Notes: generated by a model not told the origin, from the letters alone. Positions 42,601 to 52,524 are shown, numbered from the stretch's first letter. The stretch: 64,000 nt of DNA from Hornefia porci (GCF_001940235.1 NZ_MJIE01000001.1:2108001-2172000); one strand, 5' to 3'. Program-made: numbers and translations.

Positions 42601-43833
42601 ATGAAGAGAAGAGTAGTCATCACAGGTATGGGAGCGATCTCTCCCATCGGTAATTCAGCAGAGGAGCTGTGGAGAAGTGCAGAAGCCGGAGTCTGCGGAA
42701 TCGGACCGGTTACGGAATACGACAGCACCGGTATGAAGGTGCAGGTCGCAGCGGAGGTGAAGGACTTCGACCCCACGCGGTATATGGACAAAATGGAGGC
42801 CCGGCGGACCGCACGCTTTACGCAGCTCGCCATCGGCGCGGCGGACGAGGCCTTTCTGCAGAGCGGACTCGCGCCGGATGACGGGGAATCGTATCGCTGC
42901 GGCGTGAACATCTCCAGCGGCATCGGCGGACTGGATGTCATCGAGAAGGAACATCTGCGGGGGCTTAAGCGTGGCTTTGACCGCGTGTCGCCGCTGTTTG
43001 TGCCGTCGGCGATCTGCAATATGGCGGCGGGAGTCGTCGCTATACGCTTGGGTTTTCGGGGAAGCTGCACCTGTGTGCTTACGGCCTGCGCGTCCTCCGC
43101 GAACGCGATCGGGGAGGCGTTCCGCAGCATTCGCGACGGATATGCGGACGTGATGGCGACCGGCGGCTCGGAGAGCTGCATCACCGATCTGGGCATGGGA
43201 GGATTCACGGCCATGAAGGCTTTGTCAGAGGAAACAGATCCGCGGCGCGCGTCCATTCCCTTTGACGCAGAGCGGGAAGGCTTTGTCATGGGAGAAGGCG
43301 CCGGAATCGTGATCCTGGAGGAGTTTGAACACGCGAGGGACAGAGGCGCATCGATTCTGGGAGAAATCGTCGGATACGGGGTCAGCTGCGACGCACATCA
43401 TATGACTGCGCCGCTGGAGGATGGCAGCGGTGCGGCCCGGAGCATAACGGAGGCGATCCGTGACGCCGGGATCCGGCCTGAAGAGGTGGGATACATCAAC
43501 GCCCACGGAACGGGAACTCCGATGAACGACCGGTGCGAGACCGCGGCAGTGAAGCTTGCCTTCAGGGAACACGCCCGGAGACTGGCGATGTCTTCCACAA
43601 AGTCTATGACGGGACATACGCTGGGAGCCTCCGGCGCGCTGGAGACAATTCTGACCGCGAAAACGCTGGCTTGCCAGATTGCCCCGCCTACGATAAACTA
43701 TCAGGTTGCGGATCCGGACTGTGATCTGGATATCGTTCCGAACAAGAGCAGGAAGATCGACACGGAGTATGCCATGACGAACTCCTTCGGGTTCGGCGGA
43801 CATAACGCGTCGCTGATTTTAAGGAGGGTTTAG
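42601..43833 (+). CDS. fabF: Beta-ketoacyl-ACP synthase II
   Basis: The 410-residue condensing enzyme elongates acyl-ACP with malonyl-ACP. The nucleophile Cys is in [13 protein letters not shown], and the two catalytic His are in INAHGTGTP and [15 protein letters not shown] 42601 is preceded by AGGGGGA. It is the only FabF/FabB-type gene in the operon, so it must serve both saturated and any unsaturated chains. Confidence 0.97.
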   Translation: MKRRVVITGMGAISPIGNSAEELWRSAEAGVCGIGPVTEYDSTGMKVQVAAEVKDFDPTRYMDKMEARRTARFTQLAIGAADEAFLQSGLAPDDGESYRCGVNISSGIGGLDVIEKEHLRGLKRGFDRVSPLFVPSAICNMAAGVVAIRLGFRGSCTCVLTACASSANAIGEAFRSIRDGYADVMATGGSESCITDLGMGGFTAMKALSEETDPRRASIPFDAEREGFVMGEGAGIVILEEFEHARDRGASILGEIVGYGVSCDAHHMTAPLEDGSGAARSITEAIRDAGIRPEEVGYINAHGTGTPMNDRCETAAVKLAFREHARRLAMSSTKSMTGHTLGASGALETILTAKTLACQIAPPTINYQVADPDCDLDIVPNKSRKIDTEYAMTNSFGFGGHNASLILRRV

Positions 43834-43834
43834 T

Positions 43835-44275
43835 ATGCAGCTGAATATCAGTCAGATCCAGAAGATTCTGCCTCACCGGTACCCGTTTCTGCTGATCGAC
43901 AGGATCACAGACATGGAGGAGGGAAAGTGGGCCAGCGGGATCAAGTGTGTTTCTGCCGGTGAAATGCAGTTCCTGGGACATTTTCCGGACTATCCGGTGA
44001 TGCCGGGAGTGCTGATCATAGAAGCACTGGCGCAGACAGGCGCGGTGGCGCTTCTCAGCGAACCGGAGAACAGAGGAAAGCTGGCCATGTTCGGCGGCGT
44101 CCGCAGCTGCCGTTTCAAGAGAGAGGTGCTGCCGGGAGATGTGCTGGAGCTGTACTGTGAAATCGAGTCCCGGCGCGGTCCCATGGGATTCGGAAAGGCC
44201 ATCGCCAGCGTGGGGAACGAGATCGTCGCCCAGGCCAGACTGTCCTTTGTCATCAAGGATTCAATTGAAAAATGA
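43835..44275 (+). CDS. fabZ: 3-hydroxyacyl-ACP dehydratase
   Basis: The 146-residue hot-dog-fold protein dehydrates 3-hydroxyacyl-ACP. The catalytic His is in [12 protein letters not shown] and the acid in IIEALAQTG. It begins just after the fabF stop, with AAGGAGG lying within the end of fabF. FabZ does not make cis-3 double bonds in most organisms, so another enzyme is needed for unsaturated chains. Confidence 0.96.
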   Translation: MQLNISQIQKILPHRYPFLLIDRITDMEEGKWASGIKCVSAGEMQFLGHFPDYPVMPGVLIIEALAQTGAVALLSEPENRGKLAMFGGVRSCRFKREVLPGDVLELYCEIESRRGPMGFGKAIASVGNEIVAQARLSFVIKDSIEK

Positions 44276-44316
44276 TAAAGAGTCTGGTAGAATCGACACA
44301 TAAGGAGAGTGCCGAG

Positions 44317-44772
44317 ATGTTAGAGCAGAATTTTTCCCGTGTGTATAATAAATTCAAGCTTCTTTTGTACACCCGTGTGCTGAAGGACTTCAATGATAAA
44401 AAGGAAGAAGCGTTGTCCACTCTGGAGGTGATCTGCATGGAAATCATCGTGGCGCTGGGTGAACCGACGGTCAACGAGTTCGCCAGATTCGCCAGGATGT
44501 CGGCGCCCAACGCGGCGTACCGGGTCAGCAAACTCTGTAATAAGGGATATATTGAGAAAATCCAGAGCCAGGAGGACAAGCGGGAATATCACCTCCGCCC
44601 CACCGGAAAGTATCAGGAAAACTACGGGGACGCCTTCAACTATATCGATGTCGTTTCCGGACGGATAAAGAAGCGTTTCGACGCGGCAGACAGCGAGAAG
44701 CTCGACCGCATGCTGGAGATCATTGCCGACGAGCTCATGCCTGAGGTGGATACCATCCGGAACTGCGAATAG
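44317..44772 (+). CDS. MarR-family regulator, FabT-like
   Basis: The 151-residue winged-helix protein has the MarR DNA-reading part FARFARMSAPNAAYRVSKLCNKGYI followed by the wing EKIQSQEDKREYHLRPT. FabT in streptococci and clostridia is a MarR protein encoded with the fab genes that represses them when bound to long-chain acyl-ACP. ATG 44317 with AAGGAG nine bases upstream is chosen; ATG 44272, overlapping the fabZ stop, would add 15 residues. The 42-bp palindrome at the operon promoter is a likely target. Confidence 0.82.
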   Translation: MLEQNFSRVYNKFKLLLYTRVLKDFNDKKEEALSTLEVICMEIIVALGEPTVNEFARFARMSAPNAAYRVSKLCNKGYIEKIQSQEDKREYHLRPTGKYQENYGDAFNYIDVVSGRIKKRFDAADSEKLDRMLEIIADELMPEVDTIRNCE

Positions 44773-44815
44773 CGGTCCGCTCTCTGGAGGAGAACAGAAA
44801 GGGAAAAGAAAGCTT

Positions 44816-47800
44816 ATGCCTGAATTCAGTGTCAGACGTCCATACGTGGTTCTTGTGGCGGTGCTTGCGCTCTGTGTCCTCGGAATCACCGGGTTTACCC
44901 GCATGACGACGGATTTTCTTCCGGAGATGAATCTGCCTTACATGGTGATCGTTACCAGTGATCCCGGTGCATCGCCCCAGAAGGTGGAGAGCGAAATCAC
45001 CAATCCTGTGGAAGACGGAGTTTCAACGCTTCCGGGGATTAAAAATGTCACCAGCACCTCGGCGGGCAACGTCAGCCAGGTTATGCTGGAATTTGAGACG
45101 GACACCAATATGGACAGCGCCATGGTCAAGGTGACGTCGGCGGTGAATCAGCTGGAGCTGCCGGACGGAGCGGGAAAACCGTCTGTGATGGAGGTCTCCA
45201 TGGACATGATGCCGGTTCTCTACGTCAGCGTTGACAAAGAAGGACTGGAGGGCGGCGAGCTGTCCCGCTATATCGAGGACAATGTCGTGCCGGACATCAA
45301 GCGTCAGGACGGCGTCGCCAGTGTTCAGACCCAGGGCATGGTACAGGACTCGGTTCAGGTGAAGCTGAATCAGAAAAAAATCGATGCGGTCAACAGAAGG
45401 ATCCGTGCTGCGGCGCTGTCGAAGCTGCAGGAGGCAAAGGATAAGCTTGACCGGGGACAGACGCAGCTGAATGAGGCGAAGGCTGCCCTGCAGAAGCAGA
45501 AGGACAGTCTGAACCGGCAGCAGAAGAAGTCCGCCGGTGAAATGGCGAAATTCACCCGGACGATGAACACCCTGCTGGCCGCGAAGGCGGCTCAGCAGTC
45601 TCAGGTCACGTCGCTGGCCGCATATACGGCTGCGCTGAACGCTGAAAAGGCGCTGTACGCGCAAAACGATCCCTCCGGCTCGAGAATCGGCGAGATTGAG
45701 ACGGAGCTTCGGAATCTGAAGACGAAGTCGGCCGCGGCGCAGGCGGCAGCCGACAAGAGCAGTAAACAGATTGACAAAGCACTGAAAAACTATGATAAAG
45801 TGGAGGCCGGGAAGATTACCGCGGCGGCCGCTTTCGGCGGCGCCAGCGCACAGATCGCTGTAGCGGAGGCCAGCCTGAACGACAGTCAGAAGGAACTGGA
45901 GCAGGGCTACGCAAACTATCGGAGCGGAAGGAAGAAGGCTCTGGCGAACGCCAGCGCGAATCAGCTTTTGTCCCTGGATACCCTCTCTAAATTAATCACA
46001 GCGGAGAATTTCTCCATGCCTGCCGGTTACATCACCGGAGGGAATCGTCAGTACCTGGTGCGCATCGATGAGGAAGCGAAGAGCGCCGGCGCTGTCGGAG
46101 ACATGGTGCTGACCAGCATAGACGGAGTCGGCGACATCACGGTGGACAGTGTGGCCGATGTGAAGATTGAGGATAACGGCAGTGAAACCTACGCAAGAGT
46201 AAACGGAAGGGACGCTGCTGTTCTTGCGGTGTACAAAGCCAGTGCTGCCGGGACCTCTGCGGTATCGGATAATGTGAACGCCGCCTTCGACCGGATGCAG
46301 AAGGAGCAGAAGGGTCTCGAGGTGACGACGCTGATGGATCAGGGGGAATATATCAACGTCATTATCAACTCGGTCTTTTCCAATCTGATCTGGGGCGCGA
46401 TTCTGGCGTTTCTGGTGCTGCTGCTGTTCCTGAGAGATTTGCGGCCGACGCTCGTGGTGGCGGTATCTATTCCGCTGAGCGTGCTGTTCACGATTCTTCT
46501 GATGTATTTTTCGGATATTTCCATGAACATCATCTCCATGTCCGGACTGGCGCTGGGTATCGGCATGCTGGTGGATAATTCTATCGTTGTGATGGAGAAT
46601 ATTTACCGGCTGCGGAATCAGGGAGTCAGCGCGGCGCAGGCGGCGGTTCAGGGAGCGGGACAGGTCGCGGGAGCTATTGCCGCTTCTACACTGACGACCA
46701 TCTGTGTGTTCCTGCCGGTTCTGTTCACAAACGGACTGACGAGGGAGCTTGTGCAGGATATGTGCCTGACCATCACCTTCAGTCTGCTGGCCTCACTTGC
46801 CGTCGCACTGACGGTTGTTCCATCGGTTTCGGCGACGCTGATGCGGAATGTGCAGCCGAAGGAGCACCGGCTTCTGGAAAGACTCATGGTACGTTATGAA
46901 AGAGCACTGAGGTTCTGTCTCCGGAAGAAATGGGTTCCGGTTCTGCTGGCGGTCGTGCTGCTTGGGGTCTGCGCCGCCAGAGTCGCGAGCACCGGCGTGG
47001 TGATAATTCCGGAAATGTCCGGAACGCAGATCAGCGTTGCGTTAGAAGGGGATCCGGAGGATGACCTGGAGGACAATTTCAAGGTGATGGATCAGGCCTC
47101 CCGGCAGATCCGGAAAATCGACGGGGTGAAGACCGTGGGCGCTATGCAGTCCGCGACACTGTCCATGGGAATGATGGACAGCAGCTCGAGAAATTTTACG
47201 ACGCTGGTACTGCTGCGGGATGACGCCGCGGATCAGAACCGGAAAATCGGCAGAAGGATCGAGAATATTCTCGACGGCCTGAACGTGAAGAGTTATACTG
47301 TCAGCACTGAGGCCATGAGCTCCTCCTCCCTGACGGGGAGCGGTCTGCAGGTGGACATTTACGGCGATGACAATGAAAAGATCCTGGACATCAGCGACGA
47401 TATCATGAGCATGGTGAAGAAGGAGAAGGGGTTTGAAAACGTGGTCAACGGTCAGGAGGCCGCGGATCCGGAAATCGTTCTGAACATCGACAAAGCAAAG
47501 GCCATGCGGCGCGGGCTGACTGTCGCGCAGATATATCAGGCGCTGGCGGAGAAACTGAAGGATTCCCAGACGGCCACGCAGATCCAGATAAACGGGGATC
47601 AGATCGATGTGAACCTGAAGGACAGCCGCCGTCAGCTCACAAAGAAAAATCTGCTCGACTTCAGAATTTCCGGCACCACCACCGGTGCGGACGGCACTCA
47701 GACCACAAAAAAATACAGACTCGGCGATTTCGCCACCTTCAGGGTTCAGGACGGAATCGCATCTATCGGTCATGATAACGGTTCCAGAATGATTTCCGTC

Positions 47801-48484
47801 AAGGCTGACACGAAGGACGGCTACAACACGACGCTGCTGTCCCGGAAGCTGGAAAAGAAACTGAGCGCCTATCATGTCCCCGCAGGGTATGAGGTGAAGC
47901 TTGCCGGTGAAACAGAATCCGTCAACAAAATGCTGCGCGACATGGGTCTGATGATGCTTGTGGCGCTGATTCTGATTTATCTGATCATGGTGGCACAGTT
48001 CGCCAACTTCCTGTCGCCCTTCATCGTCATGTTCACGATTCCCCTGGCCTTTACAGGAGGATTTCTCGCACTGATGATCACGGGTGAGGAACTGTCCATG
48101 ATTTCTCTGATGGGTTTTCTGATTCTGTCCGGAGTTGTGGTGAATAACGGCATCGTGTTCATCGACTACGCGAATCAGATGCGAAAAGCGGGAATGGACC
48201 GGGTGGAGGCGCTGGTGAAGACCGGCAGAGACCGCATGAGGCCGATCATGATGACCGCGCTGACGACGATCCTCGCAATGTCAGTGATGGCGCTGAGTCA
48301 CGATGAAGGAGCAGAGATGGGCCGGGGCATGGCGATCGTCACCATCGGCGGACTGCTGTACGCCACTCTGATGACACTGTTCATCGTGCCGGTCCTCTAC
48401 GACGCCTTCTATCGAAAAAGAAATCGCCGTCGCCCCGGATCCCTCCGGAGGAAATTCTTCCGCCGGAAGACATCACAGGTCTGA
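44816..48484 (+). CDS. RND-family efflux transporter with coiled-coil insertion
   Basis: The 1222-residue inner-membrane exporter has the RND/AcrB plan: helix 1 at residues 8-26, a large extracytoplasmic loop, a cluster of helices (about 520-700), a second loop and a final helix group. Typical segments include DNSIVVMENIYRLR and LMGFLILSGVVVNNGIVFIDYA. The first loop carries an inserted Ala/Gln/Lys-rich coiled coil (about residues 190-400), seen in RND proteins of Gram-positive bacteria that work without an outer-membrane partner. No adaptor or outer-membrane gene is nearby. It follows the FabT-like gene by 43 bp and may be co-transcribed; a lipid or hydrophobic substrate is possible. Confidence 0.92.
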   Translation: MPEFSVRRPYVVLVAVLALCVLGITGFTRMTTDFLPEMNLPYMVIVTSDPGASPQKVESEITNPVEDGVSTLPGIKNVTSTSAGNVSQVMLEFETDTNMDSAMVKVTSAVNQLELPDGAGKPSVMEVSMDMMPVLYVSVDKEGLEGGELSRYIEDNVVPDIKRQDGVASVQTQGMVQDSVQVKLNQKKIDAVNRRIRAAALSKLQEAKDKLDRGQTQLNEAKAALQKQKDSLNRQQKKSAGEMAKFTRTMNTLLAAKAAQQSQVTSLAAYTAALNAEKALYAQNDPSGSRIGEIETELRNLKTKSAAAQAAADKSSKQIDKALKNYDKVEAGKITAAAAFGGASAQIAVAEASLNDSQKELEQGYANYRSGRKKALANASANQLLSLDTLSKLITAENFSMPAGYITGGNRQYLVRIDEEAKSAGAVGDMVLTSIDGVGDITVDSVADVKIEDNGSETYARVNGRDAAVLAVYKASAAGTSAVSDNVNAAFDRMQKEQKGLEVTTLMDQGEYINVIINSVFSNLIWGAILAFLVLLLFLRDLRPTLVVAVSIPLSVLFTILLMYFSDISMNIISMSGLALGIGMLVDNSIVVMENIYRLRNQGVSAAQAAVQGAGQVAGAIAASTLTTICVFLPVLFTNGLTRELVQDMCLTITFSLLASLAVALTVVPSVSATLMRNVQPKEHRLLERLMVRYERALRFCLRKKWVPVLLAVVLLGVCAARVASTGVVIIPEMSGTQISVALEGDPEDDLEDNFKVMDQASRQIRKIDGVKTVGAMQSATLSMGMMDSSSRNFTTLVLLRDDAADQNRKIGRRIENILDGLNVKSYTVSTEAMSSSSLTGSGLQVDIYGDDNEKILDISDDIMSMVKKEKGFENVVNGQEAADPEIVLNIDKAKAMRRGLTVAQIYQALAEKLKDSQTATQIQINGDQIDVNLKDSRRQLTKKNLLDFRISGTTTGADGTQTTKKYRLGDFATFRVQDGIASIGHDNGSRMISVKADTKDGYNTTLLSRKLEKKLSAYHVPAGYEVKLAGETESVNKMLRDMGLMMLVALILIYLIMVAQFANFLSPFIVMFTIPLAFTGGFLALMITGEELSMISLMGFLILSGVVVNNGIVFIDYANQMRKAGMDRVEALVKTGRDRMRPIMMTALTTILAMSVMALSHDEGAEMGRGMAIVTIGGLLYATLMTLFIVPVLYDAFYRKRNRRRPGSLRRKFFRRKTSQV

Positions 48485-48546
48485 GACACCGGCGGGCGCA
48501 GGCGAGGGCGTCGAACACACTCCGCGGCGCCGGCGAAGCTCCGGAT

Positions 48547-49509
48547 TCATAGCAGTCCGAGGGTTTTCAACACGAAAAGCCAGCCTGTCAGTGTGAACGC
48601 GGAAAAAAATGTTGTCAGCATCACTGTGCTGGAGGTCAGTGTACCCTCGTGCCCCATTTCGCGCGCCATGACGTAGCAGCTGACGGTACTGCAGGAACAG
48701 CACATAATCAGAATCGCGACGAGCCTGTCCTGCCGGAATCCCAGTGTGACGGCGAGGGGAACAAAAATCAGGCCCAGTCCGATGAGCTTGATGAACGCAC
48801 CGAGTCCGGCGGTTCGGATGCCGGAGAGTGCTTTCTTCAGATTAAAGGACGCGCCCATGGCCATGATGCCGAGAGGCGTAGCCAGCCGGGCCAGATTTTG
48901 TACGGTATGATCCAGGATGCTCCCCATGGGCAGACGCAGCACGGACCAGAAAAGACCGGCGAATATTCCGATCAGAATAGGATTGGTGATGATTCCGAAC
49001 GCCGTCTTTCTCACCTGCGCCCGATTCATCCCCGTCCGTTTCATTTTGTCCCTCTCCGGCGTGAAAATCGTGAGAACGACCACTGCCGCCGCATTATAAA
49101 GCGGAACCGCGCCCAGCATCATCAGCGGGGTCATGCCGGAAGTGCCGTAAAGGTTGGTGACAAGGGAAACCCCCAGGATGGCGGCGCTGCTGCGGTAGCT
49201 GACCTGAATGAATTCGCCCTGAACGCGCCGGTCCTTCAGCAGACAGGAGATGGCGACGCACAGCAGGATGGAGACAAGAGTCGCCAGAAAGCAGAAAAGC
49301 ACGAACCGCAGATCCCAGACGCGCCCGAAGTCTTCGCTGCACAGATCGTAGAACACCAGCGCCGGCAGAGCCACCCGGAACACAAAAGAATTCATTTTCG
49401 CCACAAAAGCGTCATCAAAGATTCCGACACGCATAAAAAACATCCCCAGGAGCATGAGCAGAAATATAGGGACGACAGCATTCAGACAAAAGATAAGGTT
49501 GTTCAGCAT
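48547..49509 (-). CDS. AEC (auxin efflux carrier) family transporter
   Basis: The 320-residue protein has about ten membrane helices in two halves and family features such as FVFRVALPALVFYDL near the N-terminus and ATPLGIMAMGASFNL in the second half. Bacterial AEC proteins move organic acids such as malate or malonate. The gene faces the RND gene tail to tail and has no co-oriented neighbour upstream. The substrate is not predictable. Confidence 0.9.
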   Translation of the reverse strand: MLNNLIFCLNAVVPIFLLMLLGMFFMRVGIFDDAFVAKMNSFVFRVALPALVFYDLCSEDFGRVWDLRFVLFCFLATLVSILLCVAISCLLKDRRVQGEFIQVSYRSSAAILGVSLVTNLYGTSGMTPLMMLGAVPLYNAAAVVVLTIFTPERDKMKRTGMNRAQVRKTAFGIITNPILIGIFAGLFWSVLRLPMGSILDHTVQNLARLATPLGIMAMGASFNLKKALSGIRTAGLGAFIKLIGLGLIFVPLAVTLGFRQDRLVAILIMCCSCSTVSCYVMAREMGHEGTLTSSTVMLTTFFSAFTLTGWLFVLKTLGLL

Positions 49510-49728
49510 TTCATGCTCCTTTCGGGTCCGCCGGAATTCTCAGACCCTGAGACTTCAAGGCGCGCCGGTTTCATCGAACTATGAATCGACGGGAAGTAAG
49601 GGGATAATACGGCGGGCGGCAGCTCCGCACGGATGGCGGTAAATACGGTGTTTTCCATAGTCCTATTATAGCGGCAAAGCGCATAATGTCAACGAACCGG
49701 CAGGGAACCGGAGGCTGAGGACCGAGAG

Positions 49729-49776
49729 CTCGCGTAATTCCGTCATTTCAACCTCGCGTAATTCCGTCATTTCAAC
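49729..49776. repeat. Perfect 24-bp tandem duplication just upstream of the thrH promoter
   Basis: Two identical, directly adjacent 24-bp units (CTCGCGTAATTCCGTCATTT and four more bases) end three bases before the -35 element at 49779. They could be paired activator sites or a recent slippage event. Confidence 0.9.
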
Positions 49777-49778
49777 AG

Positions 49779-49807
49779 TTGCCATTGTGCTCCGGCAGGA
49801 GTATAAT
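49779..49807 (+). promoter_or_regulatory. Promoter of thrH
   Basis: TTGCCA (49779-49784), 17 bases, TATAAT (49802-49807), 54 bases before the start codon. Confidence 0.8.
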
Positions 49808-49861
49808 ATTGAATCTGAAAAGAAAATCCGTTGATGAATCATCAATAGAAAGGGGAGACTT

Positions 49862-50461
49862 ATGAATATTGTTTGCTTGGACATGGAGGGAGTGCTGGTT
49901 CCGGAAATCTGGATTGCGTTTGCGGAGGAGACCGGAATTCCGGAGCTGAAAAGAACCACGCGGGACGAACCGGATTATAACAAACTGATGCGTTTTCGCC
50001 TGGACATCCTGAAGGAGCACGGGCTGGGGCTGAAAGAAATTCAGGAAACCATCGGGAAAATCGATCCACTGCCCGGGGCGCGGGAATTTCTGGATGAGCT
50101 GCGCCGGACCACGCAGGTGATTATTCTCAGCGATACCTTCGAGCAGTTCGCCAAACCGCTGATGGAAAAGCTGAACTGGCCGACCATCATGTGCAATACG
50201 CTGGAGGTTGCGCCGGACGGTGAAATTACAGATTTCCATATGAGAGTGGAGAACTCCAAGCTCAGTACCGTGAAGGCGCTGCAGTCTATCGGTTACGAAA
50301 CCATTGCGAGCGGAGACAGCCATAACGATCTGGCGATGATTCAGGCGAGCAAGGCCGGATTCCTGTTCCGCAGTACAGACGCTATCAAGGCGGAGTATCC
50401 GGAGATCCCGGCATATGAAGAGTTCGACGATCTTCTGGCGGCCATCAAGGCGGCGCTCTAG
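49862..50461 (+). CDS. thrH: ThrH-type phosphoserine phosphatase / homoserine phosphotransferase
   Basis: The 199-residue HAD-superfamily protein matches Pseudomonas ThrH along its length: CLDMEGVLVPEIWIAFAE at the start (nucleophile Asp7), SDTFEQFAKPLM and GDSHNDLAMI. ThrH dephosphorylates phosphoserine and can move the phosphate to homoserine, linking serine and threonine synthesis. AAAGGGGAG precedes the ATG. It has its own promoter. The flavin reductase downstream is probably co-transcribed but not obviously related in function. Confidence 0.93.
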   Translation: MNIVCLDMEGVLVPEIWIAFAEETGIPELKRTTRDEPDYNKLMRFRLDILKEHGLGLKEIQETIGKIDPLPGAREFLDELRRTTQVIILSDTFEQFAKPLMEKLNWPTIMCNTLEVAPDGEITDFHMRVENSKLSTVKALQSIGYETIASGDSHNDLAMIQASKAGFLFRSTDAIKAEYPEIPAYEEFDDLLAAIKAAL

Positions 50462-50469
50462 TGATTGCG

Positions 50470-50640
50470 GAGGTTACAGGTGATGCAGAAATCGCAGTCC
50501 TCGCGGAACTCACGGAACTCACGGAACTCGCGGGTGTCGGGGAATTCACGAAACTCACGGAACCCGCGGAATTCGCAGTCCTCGAAGAAGTCTCCGGCTC
50601 GCCGGAGCTCACGAGATACGCAGACAGATAAGACGGTCGA
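50470..50640. repeat. Low-complexity CGGAACTCA-type repeat tract
   Basis: The 9-base word CGGAACTCA and close variants recur many times between about 50500 and 50575. In the flavin reductase frame it reads as Ser-Arg-Asn repeats, which misleadingly extends the open frame. It is interpreted as a non-coding inter-gene tract. Confidence 0.65.
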
Positions 50641-50650
50641 GAAGGTGACA

Positions 50651-51250
50651 ATGAAGCCCGGGACCATGCTGAGTCCCGTGCCGGCGGTACTGGTTTCCTG
50701 CGCGTCAGACGGAAAACAGAATCTGATTACAATTGCCTGGACCGGCATCGTCAATTCCGAGCCGCCGATGACCTATATTTCGGTGCGGAAATCCCGTTAT
50801 TCTCATGAGCTGATCCGCAGAAGCGGCGAGTTCGTCATTAATCTGGCGACGGAGTCGATTGCGGAAAAGGTGGATTTCTGCGGCGTTCGCTCCGGGAGAG
50901 ATGTGGACAAATTTGCAGAGTGCGGTTTTACGCCGGTTCCGTCGGATCGGATCTCTGCGCCGCTTGTGACGGAATCGCCGGTGAATCTGGAGTGCGTGGT
51001 GCGCGATGTAATTGAGTATCCCAGCCATGATATGTTTGTCGCAGAGATTGTCTGCGTTCACGGGGACAAAACCTTATTCGACGAGACCGGACGGTTTTGT
51101 CTGGATGAGGCCGGTCTCATTGCGTACAGCCACGGCGAATACTTCGGGCTGAAGCATCGGCCGCTTGGAAGGTTCGGATACTCGGTAATGAAACCGAAAA
51201 CCCGGCGCCGCATCCGGAGGGAACAGAGAGCTTCACGAAAACGCAGATAG
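50651..51250 (+). CDS. Flavin reductase family protein (FMN-binding split barrel)
   Basis: The 199-residue protein has the flavin-reductase-like domain: KPGTMLSPVPAVLVSCAS at the start, TYISVRKSRYSHELI, and FVINLATESIAEKVDFCG, which line the FMN site. Members reduce flavins or act as flavoredoxins in anaerobes. The frame is open back to 50465, but the extra 62 residues are Ser/Arg/Asn repeats; ATG 50651 with AAGGTGA upstream gives the normal family start. The basic C-terminus (RRRIRREQRASRKRR) is unusual. Confidence 0.87.
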   Translation: MKPGTMLSPVPAVLVSCASDGKQNLITIAWTGIVNSEPPMTYISVRKSRYSHELIRRSGEFVINLATESIAEKVDFCGVRSGRDVDKFAECGFTPVPSDRISAPLVTESPVNLECVVRDVIEYPSHDMFVAEIVCVHGDKTLFDETGRFCLDEAGLIAYSHGEYFGLKHRPLGRFGYSVMKPKTRRRIRREQRASRKRR

Positions 51251-51401
51251 CTCCCGGACAGGCCGGATTCGAATATCAGCAGGCTCTCAGCCGCAGCGGG
51301 AGCCCGAACTGACAGCAGGCGGATGCCGGGGAGTCGAGACAGAATGAAACAGAATCGGCATGATGCGGACAAAGCGCTCCGCATCTTTTTTTGTACCGGA
51401 A

Positions 51402-51710
51402 TTAAATCACAATCAGCTCCAGAATGAATACGGTCAGGCAGCTCATCCCGGCGACCATAAACAGGCTTGCGCCGAACCAGGCGGCGAGAACGCCGACAGC
51501 CATGGCTGCCGCACCGGAAAGGGGCGACTGGGTTGTGGTGAGGATGGCCGGAAATGTCATGACTGCCAGAGTCACATAAGGCACATAGTATAAGAAGGAC
51601 TGGAAAAACTGATTTTCTATGGGGCGGCGGATCAGCGTGACCGGAAGAACCCGGCAGGCTGCCGTTGCCAGAGCCATGACGGCGATGTAAATGTAAATGT
51701 TATGCGGCAT
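51402..51710 (-). CDS. azlD: AzlD-family branched-chain amino acid exporter subunit
   Basis: The 102-residue protein has about three to four membrane helices and the AzlD segment CRVLPVTLIRRPIENQFFQSFLYYVPY (in part). It pairs with AzlC to export branched-chain amino acids and their analogues. The start overlaps the azlC stop by 11 bp, typical for this pair. Confidence 0.88.
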   Translation of the reverse strand: MPHNIYIYIAVMALATAACRVLPVTLIRRPIENQFFQSFLYYVPYVTLAVMTFPAILTTTQSPLSGAAAMAVGVLAAWFGASLFMVAGMSCLTVFILELIVI

Positions 51711-52446
51711 TTCCGGTTTCCTCCTTATTTACAGGCGCACTCTGTTTTTTTTTCAGTGGGAAAGCGATGGCCGCGGCGGCAGAGATTACCACGGTCAGAA
51801 TGATTGTCCTGTTTCCGGCGGACAGATCCTTCACCACCGGAAGCTGCGATGCGGCGTAACTGCTCGCAAAGCTGACGGCAACAAAGGCGCAGACGATTTT
51901 GTCCCTGCGCGCGGGCGGGATGATGACGGACAGGAACATTCCGTAGAGCGCAACGCTCAGAGCGCTGACGAGCCGCATAGGGAGAAGGTTCCCCATGACG
52001 ATTCCGAGCGCGGTTCCCGCCGACCACATAGGTGCCGCGACGGTCCACGCTCCCAGCATATAGAAGGGATTGACGCTGCCCGGACGGGCGATGGTGATGC
52101 CGAAGATCTCATCGGTGATGCAAAGCCCGGTAATCAGCCGCTTCATCGGCGGGGTGCTTTCCGGGAGCCGCTGGTTCAGTGCGAATCCCATCAGAAGATA
52201 GCGCAGATTGGTAATCAGAGTCATGACCACCAGCTGAAACAGCGTGGCGTTTGCCGCGTACAAAGTAAACCCGATGTATTGTCCTGCGGAGGCGTAGGTC
52301 GTGTAGCTCGCCAGAAAACCCTGGAATGCGTTGAAACCGCAGTCTCTGGCAGTGATGCCGAGAGAAAAGGAAACGGCGAAGTATCCCAGTGCGATGGGAA
52401 TTCCGTGACGCATGCCCTGCAGGAAAACAGCCCGGTTGGATTCCAT
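51700..52446 (-). CDS. azlC: AzlC-family branched-chain amino acid exporter
   Basis: The 248-residue membrane protein has about seven helices and the family pattern GIPIALGYFAVSFSLGITA at the N-terminus. With AzlD it forms an exporter for branched-chain amino acids. A LysR gene is divergent, with ATAAGT/ACTTAT palindromes in the gap, a common arrangement for regulated azlCD. Confidence 0.92.
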   Translation of the reverse strand: MESNRAVFLQGMRHGIPIALGYFAVSFSLGITARDCGFNAFQGFLASYTTYASAGQYIGFTLYAANATLFQLVVMTLITNLRYLLMGFALNQRLPESTPPMKRLITGLCITDEIFGITIARPGSVNPFYMLGAWTVAAPMWSAGTALGIVMGNLLPMRLVSALSVALYGMFLSVIIPPARRDKIVCAFVAVSFASSYAASQLPVVKDLSAGNRTIILTVVISAAAAIAFPLKKKQSAPVNKEETGNAA

Positions 52447-52495
52447 TCAGATCAGCTCCTTAACAGTAATTCTGACTACAACTATAACACCGGCA

Positions 52496-52524
52496 TTGAC
52501 ATAAGTAAAATTCATTTATATTAT
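52496..52524 (+). promoter_or_regulatory. Promoter of the LysR gene next to azlC
   Basis: TTGACA (52496-52501), 17 bases, TATTAT (52519-52524). It lies between the arms of the inverted repeat at 52499-52547. Confidence 0.65.
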
